A stretch of 64,000 nucleotides of DNA from Muscardinus avellanarius (GCA_963383645.1 OY726571.1:81660888-81724887), one strand, 5' to 3'. Positions 38,106 to 49,243 are shown, counted from the stretch's first letter. A program made the numbers and translations. Notes: generated by a model from the sequence alone, not told the origin.

Positions 38106-38824
38106 ATGCCAACTCTGAGTTGTAGATATTATCAACATGAAGTTCCAGAGGTAGAATATATACCGATGGTGAATGTAAGGTTCATTGCTGAAATGGGGAT
38201 TTAGGTCAGCTTGCTGGACTAAAACAACATTGAAGGCATGATTCTTCTTAGTGAATCATTCAGAAGACATATCTGTTCTATAGACAAACTCAACCAAATT
38301 GGCAGGAATGAATGTGTGGTTGTCATTAGAGTGGACAAAGAAAATGATTATATTCATTTGTCAAAAAGAAGAGTTTTGGGTCGGGCGTGGTGGCGCTGGC
38401 TTGTAATCCCAGCATTGGCGAGGCTGAGACTGGAGAATCGGTTTCGCACACAGCCTCAGCTACTTAGCGAGGCCCTTCGCAACTCAGTGATACCCTGTTT
38501 CAAAAAATAAAAAAGACTAAAAAATAGGACTGGAGGTGTAGCTCAGAGGAACAATGACCCCGGGTTCTATTCCCAATACCGAAAAAAAAAAAAAAAAAAA
38601 GATTAATAGCTCCGCCTCAGTATGTGATGATTACCACAACCCTGAGAGACAGAAGACCTGTCCTCAAGGGGGGCATGTTCCATGTCTAAAAGGAGCCCGA
38701 AGTGATCACAGACACAGATCACAATGAACTAGAGAGCCAGCTGAAGAGGCTTGAGAAAGAAAATGTGGAAGTGAATGGAGATGATGATGATGCAGAAGAA
38801 ATGGAAGCCCAAACGGAAGATTAA
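38106..38824 (+). pseudogene. EIF2S1: Processed EIF2S1 (eIF2 alpha) pseudogene, deleted and SINE-interrupted
   Basis: The first part (38106-38376) reads from the ATG of eIF2 alpha, with LSCR.YQH and PMVNVR-like segments, then GMILLSE and [15 protein letters not shown], ending at the KRRV segment. A B1-dID SINE follows. The second part (38601-38824) resumes with the Y-V-M-x-T-T-T-L segment and runs to the acidic C-terminus ([20 protein letters not shown], [10 protein letters not shown]) and TAA. Roughly 150 codons between the two parts are missing, with further loss in the second part. Stops and frameshifts occur (for example TAG near 38213 and TAA near 38222). The segment with the regulatory Ser51 reads ESFRR, so the serine is lost. 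Coding exons are joined without introns, so it is a retrocopy of the translation initiation factor mRNA. Not functional. Confidence 0.85.
38377..38600 (+). repeat. B1-dID SINE inside the EIF2S1 pseudogene
   Basis: Complete copy (GTCGGGCGTGGTGGCGCTGG to an A-tail of about 20) sitting exactly at the deletion junction of the retrocopy. Confidence 0.87.
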
Positions 38825-39024
38825 CTTTGTGGGAAACAGAGTCCAATTTAACAGAGTCCAATTTGAGCATACCTTCCTCCAGTATTGAAAACGTCAAACA
38901 AAATCTTTATGCACTTAAATTTTCCAACATACCAGAACATGAAATGCCCTCCTAAATGTCAGCTGATTCCACACAGTAGCTCCAGTACATTGAGCATTTT
39001 TTTAAGGAAGTGGCTTGACTTCTC

Positions 39025-39087
39025 TAGATATATGTATGGGGGGGGGGACCCCAAGGGCATTCTTCTTCTGAGCTACAGATCCAGCCC

Positions 39088-39126
<39 letters not shown>

Positions 39127-39256
39127 GTTTTGAAACGGAGTCGCACTAAGTTGCAGAAGGCCTCAATAAGTAGCTGAAGCTGGCCATGAACCTGGGATCC
39201 TTCTGTCTCAGCCTCCCTAGTACTGATATTACAAGCGTGCGCCACCAAACCTGGCT
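39025..39256 (-). repeat. B1-dID SINE with (TTA)n
   Basis: G-run, ID half, (TTA)n at 39092-39125, and B1 half ending GCGCCACCAAACCTGGC. Confidence 0.82.
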
Positions 39257-39259
39257 CAG

Positions 39260-39700
39260 TATCAACTTTAGAAAGAAAAATGACACTAACTTTACTAAAC
39301 AGGAGAAGAACTGGGAAGACGAGTTGAGAGATTCTTGTCAATATCCCTGGCAAGAAATGAAGAAAGAAAAGAGGCCGCTGATGTAACAGAGAGAAGGGGA
39401 TTTATGCGATTTAATACAGGGAAGGTAAAGTTCGGCCGACCCTGACTCTGCACGGAGAAGCTGGGGCCGAGGGAGAGGGGTCCACCTAGACTGCATTTCC
39501 TAGCTGGGCCACGAGGACAAAGGCGGAGTGGATTGAGGGCCTGGTTGGTGGAGGTCCCCGGAGGCTGAGCCTGTGAAGGGCCGGGTAGTGGGGATGGTTA
39601 CAACCACCCGGCAGAGACGCCACCAGAGGATAAAGAAACAGGAAATCTCTTGGCCTCTGACGCCGAAAAATTTTTTAAATTAAACCTCCCTTTTAAGAAG
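39260..39700. other. GC-rich spacer, no gene recognised
   Basis: 39,430-39,620 is GC-rich but without clear promoter elements or a coding frame. Confidence 0.4.
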
Positions 39701-39703
39701 GTG

Positions 39704-39885
39704 GCAGGCCGAGTGAACTGACCTACGCCGGTAATCCCGGTAGTTGGGAGGGCGAGAAAGGAGAATCTCATCAGCAACTTAGTGAGGTTTTCAGCAATTT
39801 AGTAAGTTTCAAAATAAAAAGTAGAAATGGGATGGAGGTGTAGATAAGGCGAAACGCCCCCGGGGTTCAATACGAAGGAGGGGAG
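39704..39885 (+). repeat. B1-dID SINE, diverged
   Basis: B1 half GGCCGAGTGAACTGACCTAC (altered), ID half GGTGTAGATAAGGCG. Confidence 0.65.
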
Positions 39886-40057
39886 AAGGGGACCGTCATT
39901 CCCTCATTTTAAATCTCAGAAGACAAGAGAATCCCTGAATAAGAGATATCCTCTTATCTCCACAGCCTTCAGGATATCAAGATCTTTAACCAAAGATATT
40001 AGGAATACTGAATTCTATTCGAATTAGTCACCCACTCTGCACAAAATAGAACCAAAC

Positions 40058-40129
40058 TAACCCTGACATGATTTGAACACACAACCTTCTGATCTGGAGT
40101 TAGACACACTACTGTTATGCCACAAAGTC
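40058..40129 (-). pseudogene. tRNA-Trp (CCA) pseudogene
   Basis: 72-base alignment to the intact Trp-CCA gene at 44432. The anticodon CCA and T loop are kept, but it has about a dozen changes. Many are C-to-T or G-to-A at CpG sites of the parent (for example CGTGGCGCAACGG has become TGTGGCATAACAG). The acceptor stem GACTTTG does not pair properly with its 3' strand, and the A box is damaged. Likely non-functional. Confidence 0.88.
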
Positions 40130-40134
40130 ACAGG

Positions 40135-40495
40135 GAAGTAATGTAGCCTGGTTTGAACAAGGGATCTTAAAAGCCCCTACCACCATTCTGCAGCTAAAAG
40201 CTCTTTATTGTTTCTGGGTTCCATTCCTTTTTCCCCCCTTCAGAACCTCACTGAGGCTTTGCTGAAAACAAGGGATTCCGTCGAGTGTTACTTACATTCA
40301 ACCTTTCCAATTGCTGAAATTTTCGTTTTGAGAAAAATTATGGATGTATTGGGTTTAGATTCGCTGTGAAACAGGAATCAAAATAGCTAGAAGTATGTGT
40401 GTATATATGCCTCTAACCGCCCTGTACCCCATTAAGATGCAATCTCAAAGCCTTCCCAGAGTCAGCAGCAGCAGTGGGGAATTTAGGCTTGCACA
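40135..40495. other. Spacer, no gene recognised
   Basis: Nothing identified. Confidence 0.4.
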
Positions 40496-40499
40496 TTTT

Positions 40500-40706
40500 C
40501 TTGTTTGTTTTTGCGGTACTGTGGTTGGAACCCATTCTACCTCAGAGCTACACCCTCAGCTCTATTTTTAATTCTTTATTTTGAAACAGGGTCTCACTGA
40601 ATTGCAAAGGGCCTCACTAAGCAGCTGGTGCTGTCTGCGAACCATAATCTTCCTGTCTCAACCTCCTGAATATTGGAATTACAAGCGCGCGTCGCCGTGC
40701 CCGGCT
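40500..40706 (-). repeat. B1-dID SINE
   Basis: ID half TTTTGCGGTACTGTGG, and B1 half ending GCGCGCGTCGCCGTGCCCGG. Confidence 0.83.
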
Positions 40707-40714
40707 AGACTGGC

Positions 40715-41630
40715 ACATTTTCGACCACTCCCTAGACCTATCCAATTAGTTCCTGGTCCCTCTTCATTCTTTCAGTAATTCAATTTTAAGCACAACCATA
40801 CCAAGCACTTTGTGAGCTCATTCCATGGAGAGTAAGAAAATTGTGGCCACAAGGTCCAGAGATTTCTAAAGTAAACAGAGAACTTAACGATTAGAATTGA
40901 GTATAACTGAGAGAGGCAGAGTGCCATAGATTTCTGAGAAGTTGTTGCAGTAATTCCGATGAGAATCTGTGAGGACTGGATCTAAGAAAACAGGCGTGAG
41001 GCTGGAGAGGAAGAGCAAGATTTGAGACAGAATTAGAAGTCAGAATTGAAGGTCTTGTGGAAAGAGAGTCTAAGAGAGGGGAAAGGACAAATAGGAGTTC
41101 CGGGCCTCTTGTTTTGAGGATCTGCGTGCACTTGTCAAATATTTGGAAGGAGATTCAAGATTGAAGGGGGAAATGGGATGCATTGCTTGGGTGATGCTCA
41201 TGGACATGGAAGAAAGAACTAGGAGAATTGTATATCCTGGAGCCCAGAAGAGGTCTGGCCCAGATGATTTTCAATATATCCTCACATGAGCAGTGGCTTA
41301 TCAGGTATGCTCACCCTTCCTCTGACCACCAGAGCCATTGATGAGACACAGAATTCTCTTTCTTGCTCTCTACTAAAATATGCACAGGCAAGCAGGTAAT
41401 GCAGTATTGGTAGAGTAGTTTCAGAAGTGTAGAGTTTCTGGGGTTCTGATCTTGCTTTAGAGGGGTTTTTCTATATATTTTCAGACTATTACCCACAAAT
41501 ATCAGATACAGTTGTTCTTCCTTTTGTGAAAGAAGTCCCCATAACCATGAAGGCAATTTGGCCCTCAGCAATAGTTCGTACAGTCCAATATCACTCAGAA
41601 GTATTCTCTCTGCTGGTTAAAATATTCAGA
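40715..41630. other. Spacer, no gene recognised
   Basis: Purine-rich parts near 40,900-41,250. No gene or known repeat identified. Confidence 0.4.
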
Positions 41631-41637
41631 GCTTGAG

Positions 41638-41852
41638 CCCGGCTTGGTGACACACGCTTGTAATCCCAGCATTCGGGAGGCTGAGACAGGAGGAACGCGG
41701 TTGGCGGACAGCCTCAGCTACTTACTGAGGCCCTTTGCAACACAGTGAGACCCTGTTTCAAGATAAAGAATGCAAAATAGGGCAGCGGGTGTAGCTCAGA
41801 GGTCGAATGCCCCTGGGTTTCATCCTCAGACCCCCCCCCCAAAAAAAAATAT
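41638..41852 (+). repeat. B1-dID SINE
   Basis: Full copy, GCCCGGCTTGGTGACACACG to a C10/A9 tail and (AT)n. Confidence 0.85.
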
Positions 41853-42182
41853 ATATATATATATAATTTTCAAAGCTTCAGAAAGAGACAGAAACTAGTA
41901 GCCTCGTTAGAATATTTTGATGGATCCAGATTCTCGATTTTAAAATGATAATTACATATGCTACCACCTAACATTTGTTGGGCTCCTACTATTCTGCCAG
42001 AACTGAACTGTGCCTGAAGACATGTGGGATCTCTGAAGAAGATCTCTGTTGAATTATTTACTGATGATAAATTTCCTATGAGACAAAAAAAAAAAAAAAG
42101 TATGAGGATGTTTAAAATGATTGAAGCATGGTTGCTGGTTTGGTTTCTAAAAAGATACAAAAAGCACTCATAGCTTACCATG

Positions 42183-42222
42183 TTAGGCAAGTGGTCCACC
42201 ACTGAGCTATAGCCCCAGCCCT
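42183..42222 (-). repeat. ID-like fragment
   Basis: AGGCAAGTGGTCCACCACTG...AGCTATAGCCCCAGCCC is the reverse complement of an ID 5' half. Confidence 0.6.
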
Positions 42223-42378
42223 TTTATCAGCTTATTATATAGATGCTTAGAGTTGAAGTCCGAAGTTCATTCTTAGGACGTGAACTCAGCGATTACTAAA
42301 TCCTTAGTGAAATGAAAGGCAGTAACGAATATGTGATATATGGTAACGTGTAGAATCCTAAAGGTAAATTGAGTATCT

Positions 42379-42460
42379 GTAGTCGTGGCCGAGTGGTTAA
42401 GGCGATGGACTAGAAATCCATTGGGGTCTCCCCGCGCAGGTTCGAATCCTGCCGACTACG
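42379..42460 (+). tRNA. tRNA-Ser-AGA: tRNA-Ser (AGA)
   Basis: An 82-base class II gene GTAGTCGTGGCCGAGTGG...CCGACTACG, anticodon AGA (GGACTAGAAATCC), which matures to IGA. It differs from Ser-TGA at 32263 only at the first anticodon base. T5 terminator at 42469. Confidence 0.97.
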
Positions 42461-42474
42461 GAAGCAAATTTTTA

Positions 42475-42810
42475 TTTCTCAATTTCCAGAGGCTACTCTG
42501 ACGCGCTATTCTCTTTTTCCTCCTTGATATTTCACAAGCCTCATCAAAGTAAGTTTCTCACTGTCCAAAAATAAACCTTCTCTGAACTTTTTTACAAATT
42601 ATATTTAAATGATTTTCATGTTGTCCAGGAAGAAATCGTGCAAGAGCAAACTCAGTCAAAGGAGCCAGCGGAAGTACATTTGAGTTCAAAATACGAATAA
42701 CTGGAGGGAAATAAGTCAAAAGAAAAGTTTCAAATATTCACTTTACAGCGACTCAATACCAAGAACTTTTTTTCTTCTTCTTTCAGGAAGACAAGCTACA
42801 AAATGGCTTA
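42475..42810. other. Spacer between tRNA genes
   Basis: AT-rich, nothing identified. Confidence 0.4.
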
Positions 42811-42815
42811 TATGT

Positions 42816-42888
42816 GGGCCAGTGGCGCAATGGATAACGCGTCTGACTACGGATCAGAAGATTCCAGGTTCGACTCCTGGCTGGCTCG
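42816..42888 (+). tRNA. tRNA-Arg-ACG: tRNA-Arg (ACG)
   Basis: A 73-base gene GGGCCAGTGGCGCAATGG...CTGGCTCG, anticodon ACG (GACTACGGATC), T arm CAGGTTCGACTCCTG. The acceptor pairs fully. No run of four or more T is seen in the next 100 bases, only TTT, so termination may be inefficient. Confidence 0.95.
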
Positions 42889-43285
42889 GGAATATATGTT
42901 TAGTTACTTCCTGAGGTTCTACAAATTTCCACTTTCCTATTTCCTATTTCCTAGAAATTTCACCTTAAGCAAAATTGACAAATATTCACATAAGATACGT
43001 TCGAGTTTCACCTTACTATTCACTTAAGGTTTTCTTTAAATCGCATTTCTAAATTCTACCTGTACCCATGACACCCTACATAATATTTGTGGCTCACGTG
43101 TTCACGTGTCCGCTCAATTGCTATCTTCTCAGGGAGACTTCTGATCTGCTTAATGTTTTTTCTTTTTTTAAAACAGTGATGTGTTCCACCTACAGATACT
43201 CTCAGAGGAGCGGATCAAAGTTCCCCAAGATAGTAATATCAATTTTCAATCTACACCCGAGGCAATTGTGCAGGAAAAGGAGAAT

Positions 43286-43357
43286 TAGCAGAGGATGGTT
43301 TCGATCCATCGACCTCTGGGTTATGGGCCCAGCACGCTTCCGCTGCGCCACTCTGCT
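43286..43357 (-). tRNA. tRNA-iMet-CAT: Initiator tRNA-Met (CAT)
   Basis: Third identical 72-base initiator copy, same strand as 32738. T4 terminator (AAAA at about 43274 on the + strand). Confidence 0.97.
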
Positions 43358-43364
43358 ACCTCTT

Positions 43365-44425
43365 CTCTTACTATCACTTTTTTTTATTTGCAAGACTATG
43401 TGCCTTTTCTCCCAGAGTACTAACCTCTTTTATGTGTTACCCGTGCACCTAGACTGAGAAAGAAACGTTTAATAAAAAATAGAAACCATTAAGATGTATG
43501 ACTACAATGCACCAATTAAAAAAAGAAAAAATGCAAAAAAAAAGAAGAAAAAGGTTATTTTGGATACATTTCACCAGCACACAAATGCATGATTAAATAT
43601 CCACCTCTCTTACTGTGGTGTACAGTAGGTCTAGAGCGAAAGTGCTACTCTCCCCAATACCTTGTTTTCAAAGTCATTGTAAGTGATACTTCATAATAAA
43701 AATTCTTCCGAAGAAATAGTCGCGCTCCTTTTTTAATACTGTAAAATGTCACTTCATATATATATATATATTTATAATCTCGATTCCCCGGTGGGGAAAA
43801 AAACAAGCACATTTTTCTTTTTCTTTTTTTTTTTTTTTTCAAAAAGTTACAGGGGTTCTTGGAATCTCTACCCCGGAGGCTGTAACTGTTCATTCCCTAT
43901 AGTCTGAATTTGGCAAAATAACTGCGTCCAGCTTCTCTGCCTCTGGAAGTGAATGAACTTCCCAGTAACTTACATGGGTGGAGAAAATGCCTCGACCTAA
44001 GGATGTGCTGGGAGCCCCCCCAGCACAGAAAAACTAACTCGGGTGTGAAGCAGGAGAGTTTAGCTCACCTCACCCACTCGAACCAGACGAGGCACCTGCA
44101 AAGATCTAAGCTCCTGAAAATTGGAGGTTGAAATTTGGACGGGGAGATGGGTCCGTGGACACAGAAATAAGCGTACAGAAGCCTGGAGGGCTAAGAATAA
44201 GGACGAAAATTCCGAACGTTTGTAATTAAAATAGTATCTCTATGAACGCACAAACGAATTTCAAATACAAAATTCCTATGTACATATGCCTGCGTATTAT
44301 TAAAAACTCATTTCGAGGAGACTAAACTCAACGACAAGCAAGGGAAGCGGCTGTAAAGAGTAATCAATCATATTCTTCCTGGGAATTTTACAGACTAGCA
44401 CCCCGGTATGTCCCCACCGACGCAA
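43365..44425. other. Spacer, no gene recognised
   Basis: AT-rich, with an A-rich tract near 43,520, a short (TA)n near 43,760 and a T-run near 43,830. Confidence 0.4.
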
Positions 44426-44431
44426 AACACT

Positions 44432-44503
44432 TGACCCCGACGTGATTTGAACACGCAACCTTCTGATCTGGAGTCAGACGCGCTACCGTTGCGCCACGAG
44501 GTC
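44432..44503 (-). tRNA. tRNA-Trp-CCA: tRNA-Trp (CCA)
   Basis: A 72-base - strand gene GACCTCGTGGCGCAACGG...CGGGGTCA, anticodon CCA (GACTCCAGATC), T arm CGTGTTCAAATCACG. The acceptor pairs apart from ordinary wobble. T4 downstream. It is the last tRNA gene of the cluster in this window and the intact relative of the pseudogene at 40058. Confidence 0.97.
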
Positions 44504-44509
44504 TCTGAA

Positions 44510-45630
44510 GGGCCTCTCTCTTAATTACCCACAACTGGATCTATGTAATTGGTTTTCAGCATTTGATGGAAACCAAATAGTTGTGATCCTAATAAGGTCT
44601 TCTTTCCCTTCCTTCCTCCTTACAAGGGACACTGGACAGGGTGGATTTTGGACTCGTTTCCTAAGTGGACTGTCAATCTAACCAGCGTTTCAGCCAAGTT
44701 AGTTGACACGGAGGCTGGAGGTTTTTTGTAGGGTGTCTCTTCTGCAAAGCAACCGTGCCTCTTGGCACCTCTGCTAACCGCAGAGCAGACAGCGTTGACT
44801 TCACACCCAGAAGTCCGTCAGAATCAGACCACTGAATTTGAAACTGTCCCTAAAAAGAGCAGGAGCGAGGGGGAAGTTCTGCACCGCGCCTTGGAGGTGA
44901 AAGTTTTTCTCCAGTGTTGAAATTTGCAAATAGATCATCTCCCCAACTAGTGCAGGGCTGCCTTCGATTCGGAGAAAAAGAAGCTCTAAAAAAAATGACT
45001 CACTGCTGCAAAAGGTATCTTTCTCTAAAAATGAAGGTTTCCCTTTCTTAATTCTGAAAAATCGCTTCCGAGTCCAGAGTTCCCGCCGGGAATCAGAAAA
45101 GAACACTAAGTGATGGGTTAAAAAAATTGCGTCAGACCCTGTAGGAAGGGAAACATCTTTGGTGGGTTCGATGTGAACTCTTTAAGATCATGGAAAGGAG
45201 TTAGTGAGCCTTGGATGGGTGTGTTGGGAGCCCGCGACAACGGCAGTAATATGAATGAGACTCAGGAAATAAATGACAAGGAAGGCATGTAGACCCTTGC
45301 AGAAAGAAATGCGGCTGCGGAGAATCCAGTGTGATCTGCTGTTGAGAGTCGCAACTTATACTTTCCTCGCCTATAAAATGGGGATAAATAATATTACTCA
45401 CCTCCTAGAATTATATACGCAATGTTCTCTAAACGAATTTAATATAAGCTTAGAACCTGGTCTGCCACACAATGAGCTTTCACTAGATACTAACATAGTT
45501 AATAATCACTATAAAGTTTGCCTTTTCCCACATCACCATTCAGCAGAGATTGTGACAAACTTTACACTTGTCATTACATTTATTAAGCAAAACTAAATTT
45601 ATTTGCTCATTTTAGTTTATTTATTTTTAT
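44510..45630. other. Spacer, no gene recognised
   Basis: Unique sequence. Frames at 44801-45106 (-) and 45273-45596 (+) of about 100 codons show no recognisable domains. Confidence 0.4.
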
Positions 45631-45639
45631 TTTATTTAT

Positions 45640-45848
45640 TTATTTTTGCAGTGCTGGGGATGGAACTCAGGGGAATTCTATCTCCGAGCTACACCCCCAG
45701 CCCTATATTTTATTCTTTATTTTGAAACAGGGTCTCACTGAGTTGCAGAGGTTCCTCAACTAAGTAGCTGAGGCTCTTGGTGAATCGCGATCCTCTGATA
45801 TCAGCCTCCCGAATGCTGGGATTACAAACGTGCGCCACCACGCCCGGT
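45640..45848 (-). repeat. B1-dID SINE
   Basis: Full copy ending GTGCGCCACCACGCCCGG. Confidence 0.87.
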
Positions 45849-45957
45849 TTATTTGCTCGTTTTAAATGTTGGAAATATTCTGCTTTGTTTTTTAATAAGC
45901 AAAATAGAAGTTAGTAAAAAAAAAAATAGTCGCTACAAAAACCTGCGGGGTTTTTTT

Positions 45958-46148
45958 GTTTGTTTTTGGTGGTACTGGTGTTCCTGGAAACCCTTCTACC
46001 TCCGAGCTACACTCCCAGACCTATTTTTTTATATTTTTATTTGGAAACAGGGTGTCTTAAACCAGCGCGTCTGGCTTCGAACCTGTGGGATCCGCCTGTC
46101 TCTGCCTCCCTAGCTCTGGGATTACAAGTGTGCGCAACCACGCCCGGC
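45958..46148 (-). repeat. B1-dID SINE
   Basis: ID half GGTACTGGTGTTCCTGG, and B1 half ending GCGCAACCACGCCCGGC. Confidence 0.85.
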
Positions 46149-46149
46149 G

Positions 46150-46500
46150 TCTTTAGTTCTTTTTGTGGAACTCGAGAAAATGGACTTCAGTTCGGAAGGT
46201 CCTCAGTCCCTGGCGCAAACATCGCCAGGGTCGCCTGGGGTTTAGCAGCGAGGTGGAGACGGTGTCTCTGGCCTACGCACCTGCAAGGCGCCCTCAGCCT
46301 CGAGGAGTGGAGACGCAGGTCACCAGAGAAAAGAGCAAAGCAAAAGACTTAGAGAAGCCGGGGGCTGGAACCCGTGGGAGGGAAGGGGCGGAGGGCCAGG
46401 AAGAGGAGAGCGAAAAAGAGCGAGGGGTGAGAGGGTGGGGGGTGGGCTAGAAGGAATCAGGGGAAAGAGCAGGATGCTGGGGGGAGGGGGGAATAATACA
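46150..46500. other. GC- and purine-rich spacer
   Basis: Long purine stretches (46,320-46,490). The open frames here are low in complexity and match nothing known. Confidence 0.4.
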
Positions 46501-46502
46501 CA

Positions 46503-46590
46503 GGGCTGGGCTGTGGTTCAGTAGTGGAGCGCTTGCCTAGCACGCGCGGGGAGTGGGGGCCCTGGTTTCATCCCCAGCGCAGCCAATGAA
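46503..46590 (+). repeat. ID element
   Basis: GGGCTGGGCTGTGGTTCAGTA, GAGCGCTTGCCTAGCACG, and CTGGTTTCATCCCCAGC. tRNA-derived SINE with A and B box remnants. Confidence 0.8.
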
Positions 46591-46630
46591 AAAGACAACC
46601 GGAATTTTCTGGACAGCATAGTTAGTGATC

Positions 46631-46785
46631 TTTTTTTGTTTTGTTTTGTTTTGCGGGTCTGGGGATGGAACCCGGGGCATTCGACCTCCGAACTACACCC
46701 CCTTGCCCTAGTTTATATTCTTTTTAATATTAAAGAATAAAAGTTTTAATAAAAGTTTTTATTTTAAAGAATAAAAATTTTGTGC

Positions 46786-46825
<40 letters not shown>

Positions 46826-47022
46826 TACTGGGGGTGGAACCCAGAGGCTTTCTACCTCCGGGCTATACTCCCAGACCTTTTTTTTATACTTTATTTGGAA
46901 ACAGGGTCTCACTGGGTTGCTGAGAGCCTCAGTAAGTAGCTGAGGCTGTCCACGAACAGCGATCATCGGGTCTCAGCTTCTCAAGTGTGGGGATTACAGG
47001 CGTGCACCACCACACCCCGCTA
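46631..47022 (-). repeat. Nested B1-dID SINEs with (TG)n
   Basis: An outer ID half (46631-46730) is split from its B1 half by a second copy. (TG)n lies at about 46783-46824. The B1 half ends GTGCACCACCACACCCCGC near 47020. Confidence 0.75.
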
Positions 47023-47267
47023 GTTAGTGATCTTTATAAGCTTCTTTGCGTGTTGCGATGTGTTTGCAATGTGTTACAGATGCTGTCTCATTTTTTACTC
47101 ACAGAAACAAGCCAGCGATGGCCGCCATTGGTTGCAATGCTATCTATCTCTTAACCCAAAATGTTGACATCACTGTTAAAAAAATACTTCTTGTGTGTGA
47201 CAAAATGAAGAGAAATAATGGGGTAGGCATCAACACTAATAGGCCTTTGCTTCGTTTTACAGTGTTT

Positions 47268-47495
47268 TTTTGTTTGTTTGTTTTTTGGTTTGGTTTTTAC
47301 AGTACTGGGGATGGAACCCAGGGGCATTCTACCTCTGAGCTACACCCCCAGCCCTATTTTTATTCTTTATTTTGAAACAGGGGCTCAGTGAATTTCAGAG
47401 GGCCTCACTTAGTACCTGAGGTGAGCCACCAACCTGTAATTCTGTCTCAGCCTCCCGAGTACTGCGAATACAAGTGTGCGCCACCACACCTAGCT
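47268..47495 (-). repeat. B1-dID SINE
   Basis: ID half CAGTACTGGGGATGGAACCC, ending GCGCCACCACACCTAGC. Confidence 0.85.
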
Positions 47496-47740
47496 TGTTT
47501 TACATTTTTATTGTATTCATTCCTCTGGCAATTCTGAGATCAGGAATAACATGTCACCGTATGGTACAATCTTTATGGAAGAGCTCAAACAGAGTCCAGA
47601 CTCAACAACATTTTGACCTCAGGAAGCTGGCGTGCTAGAAGGAGGGACAGAAAATAAATGATGCAAATAGGATGTTGGATGGTGATAAAGATGCTTTGGA
47701 AAAAAGCAAGCACCGAAGAAATAAAGAGGAGAGGGGAAGC

Positions 47741-47947
47741 CAGGCATTGTGGCCCACGCTTGTAATCCCAGCATTTGGGAGGCTGAGACAGGAGGATCTT
47801 GCTTAGAGGACAGCCTAAGCTATTTAGTGAGGTCCTTTGCAACTCAATGAGACCCTGTTACAAAACAAAATAGGAATGGGAGCAGTTGATCAGAGGTAAA
47901 ATGCCCCTGGGTTTACCTTGGAGGTAAAAAGCCCCTGGGTTCTGTCC

Positions 47948-47996
<49 letters not shown>
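47741..47996 (+). repeat. B1-dID SINE with (CA)n tail
   Basis: B1 half CAGGCATTGTGGCCCACGC, two ID-like segments, then CA units 47954-47996. Confidence 0.83.
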
Positions 47997-47998
<2 letters not shown>

Positions 47999-48054
47999 AA
48001 AGGGGAAGAGATCAGGTCAGGAATGGCTTTAAACTTTTTGCATTTTATTTATTT

Positions 48055-48255
48055 ATTTGTGGTGCTGGGGATGGAACCCAGGGGCATTCCATCTCCAGGC
48101 TACACCCCCAGATCTATTGTATATTTTATTTAGAAAGAGGATCTCACTAGGTTGCTGAGACCCTCACTAAACTGTTGAGACTGGCTTCGAACCTGTGATC
48201 CTCCTATCTCAGCCTCCCAAGTACTGGAGTTAAAGCCGGCACCACCACTGTATTT
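48055..48255 (-). repeat. B1-dID SINE
   Basis: ID half GTGGTGCTGGGGATGGAACC with the B1 half. Confidence 0.83.
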
Positions 48256-48271
48256 ATTTTTTAAATTGATA

Positions 48272-48975
48272 AAAGCCAGGTGTGGTGGGACACATTTGTA
48301 ATAACAGTACTTGGCAGACTAAGACGGGAGGATCACAAGTTCAACTTCGCAGCCATCTTCAGCTACTTAGGCCTTTGACAATTTAGGGAGACCCTGTTTC
48401 AAAATAAAGAATAAGAAATAGAGTCGGGGGTGTAGTTCAGAGGTCGAACGCTCCTGGGTTCAATCCCCATCAGTACTGCTCAAAAAATTTTGCATATATA
48501 GGGTGAATATATTTACAGTATATAACATGATGTTTAGAAATATGTACATATTGAGCCCGATGTGGTGGCACACGCTTGTAATCCCAGCGCTTGGGAGGCT
48601 GAGACAGGAGGATCACACAGGTTCAAAGCCGGCCTCAGCTACTTAGTGAGGCTCTCAGCAACTTAATGAGACCCTGTTTCCAAATAAATTATAAAATAGT
48701 GCTGGGGGTATAGCCTGGAGGTAGAATGCCTCTAGGTTTCGTCCCCAGTACTTAAAAATAAAATAGAAGACATATTGTAAGCCAGGCATGATGGTATACC
48801 CTTGTAATCCAGTACTTGGGAGGCTGAGACAGGAGGATCACAGGTTCAAGGTCAGCCTCAGCTACTTTAGTGAGGTGTTTCAAAACAAGGAATAAAAAAT
48901 AGGGCTGGGGGGGGTGGTGGCTCGGAAGTAGAATACCCCCGAGTTCAATTCCCAGTATTGAAAAAAATAAAAATA
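48272..48975 (+). repeat. Three tandem B1-dID SINEs
   Basis: Independent copies at about 48272-48490, 48556-48760 and 48781-48975, each with its own B1 half, ID half and A-rich end, separated by short unique sequence. Confidence 0.83.
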
Positions 48976-49243
48976 AAAGAAGAAAATATGTACATATTGT
49001 AGGATCGGTATGATTAACACATGCATTACCTCACATCCTGTGTTGGTTAGAGTTGTTCATAATAAAAAGTTTAAAAATAGACTAAAATAATTTACCGTGA
49101 AAATCATCCATATCATAGAAAGCCATAAAGAATAAAGAATTCATCTGGGAAGAAAAACACATCATTCATTGATCTATTCCACAAATACTTACCAAGAGGG
49201 TCAGGCACTGCTGGATGGAGAAGCTTCTCCAGAAAAGCCAGTT

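Noticed and set aside
45273..45596. 107-codon frame
   Set aside because: No similarity to any family I know, and the composition matches the neighbouring AT-rich spacer.
46163..46450. 95-codon purine-rich frame
   Set aside because: Low complexity (Glu/Arg/Gly-rich) from a purine tract; no splice or family evidence.
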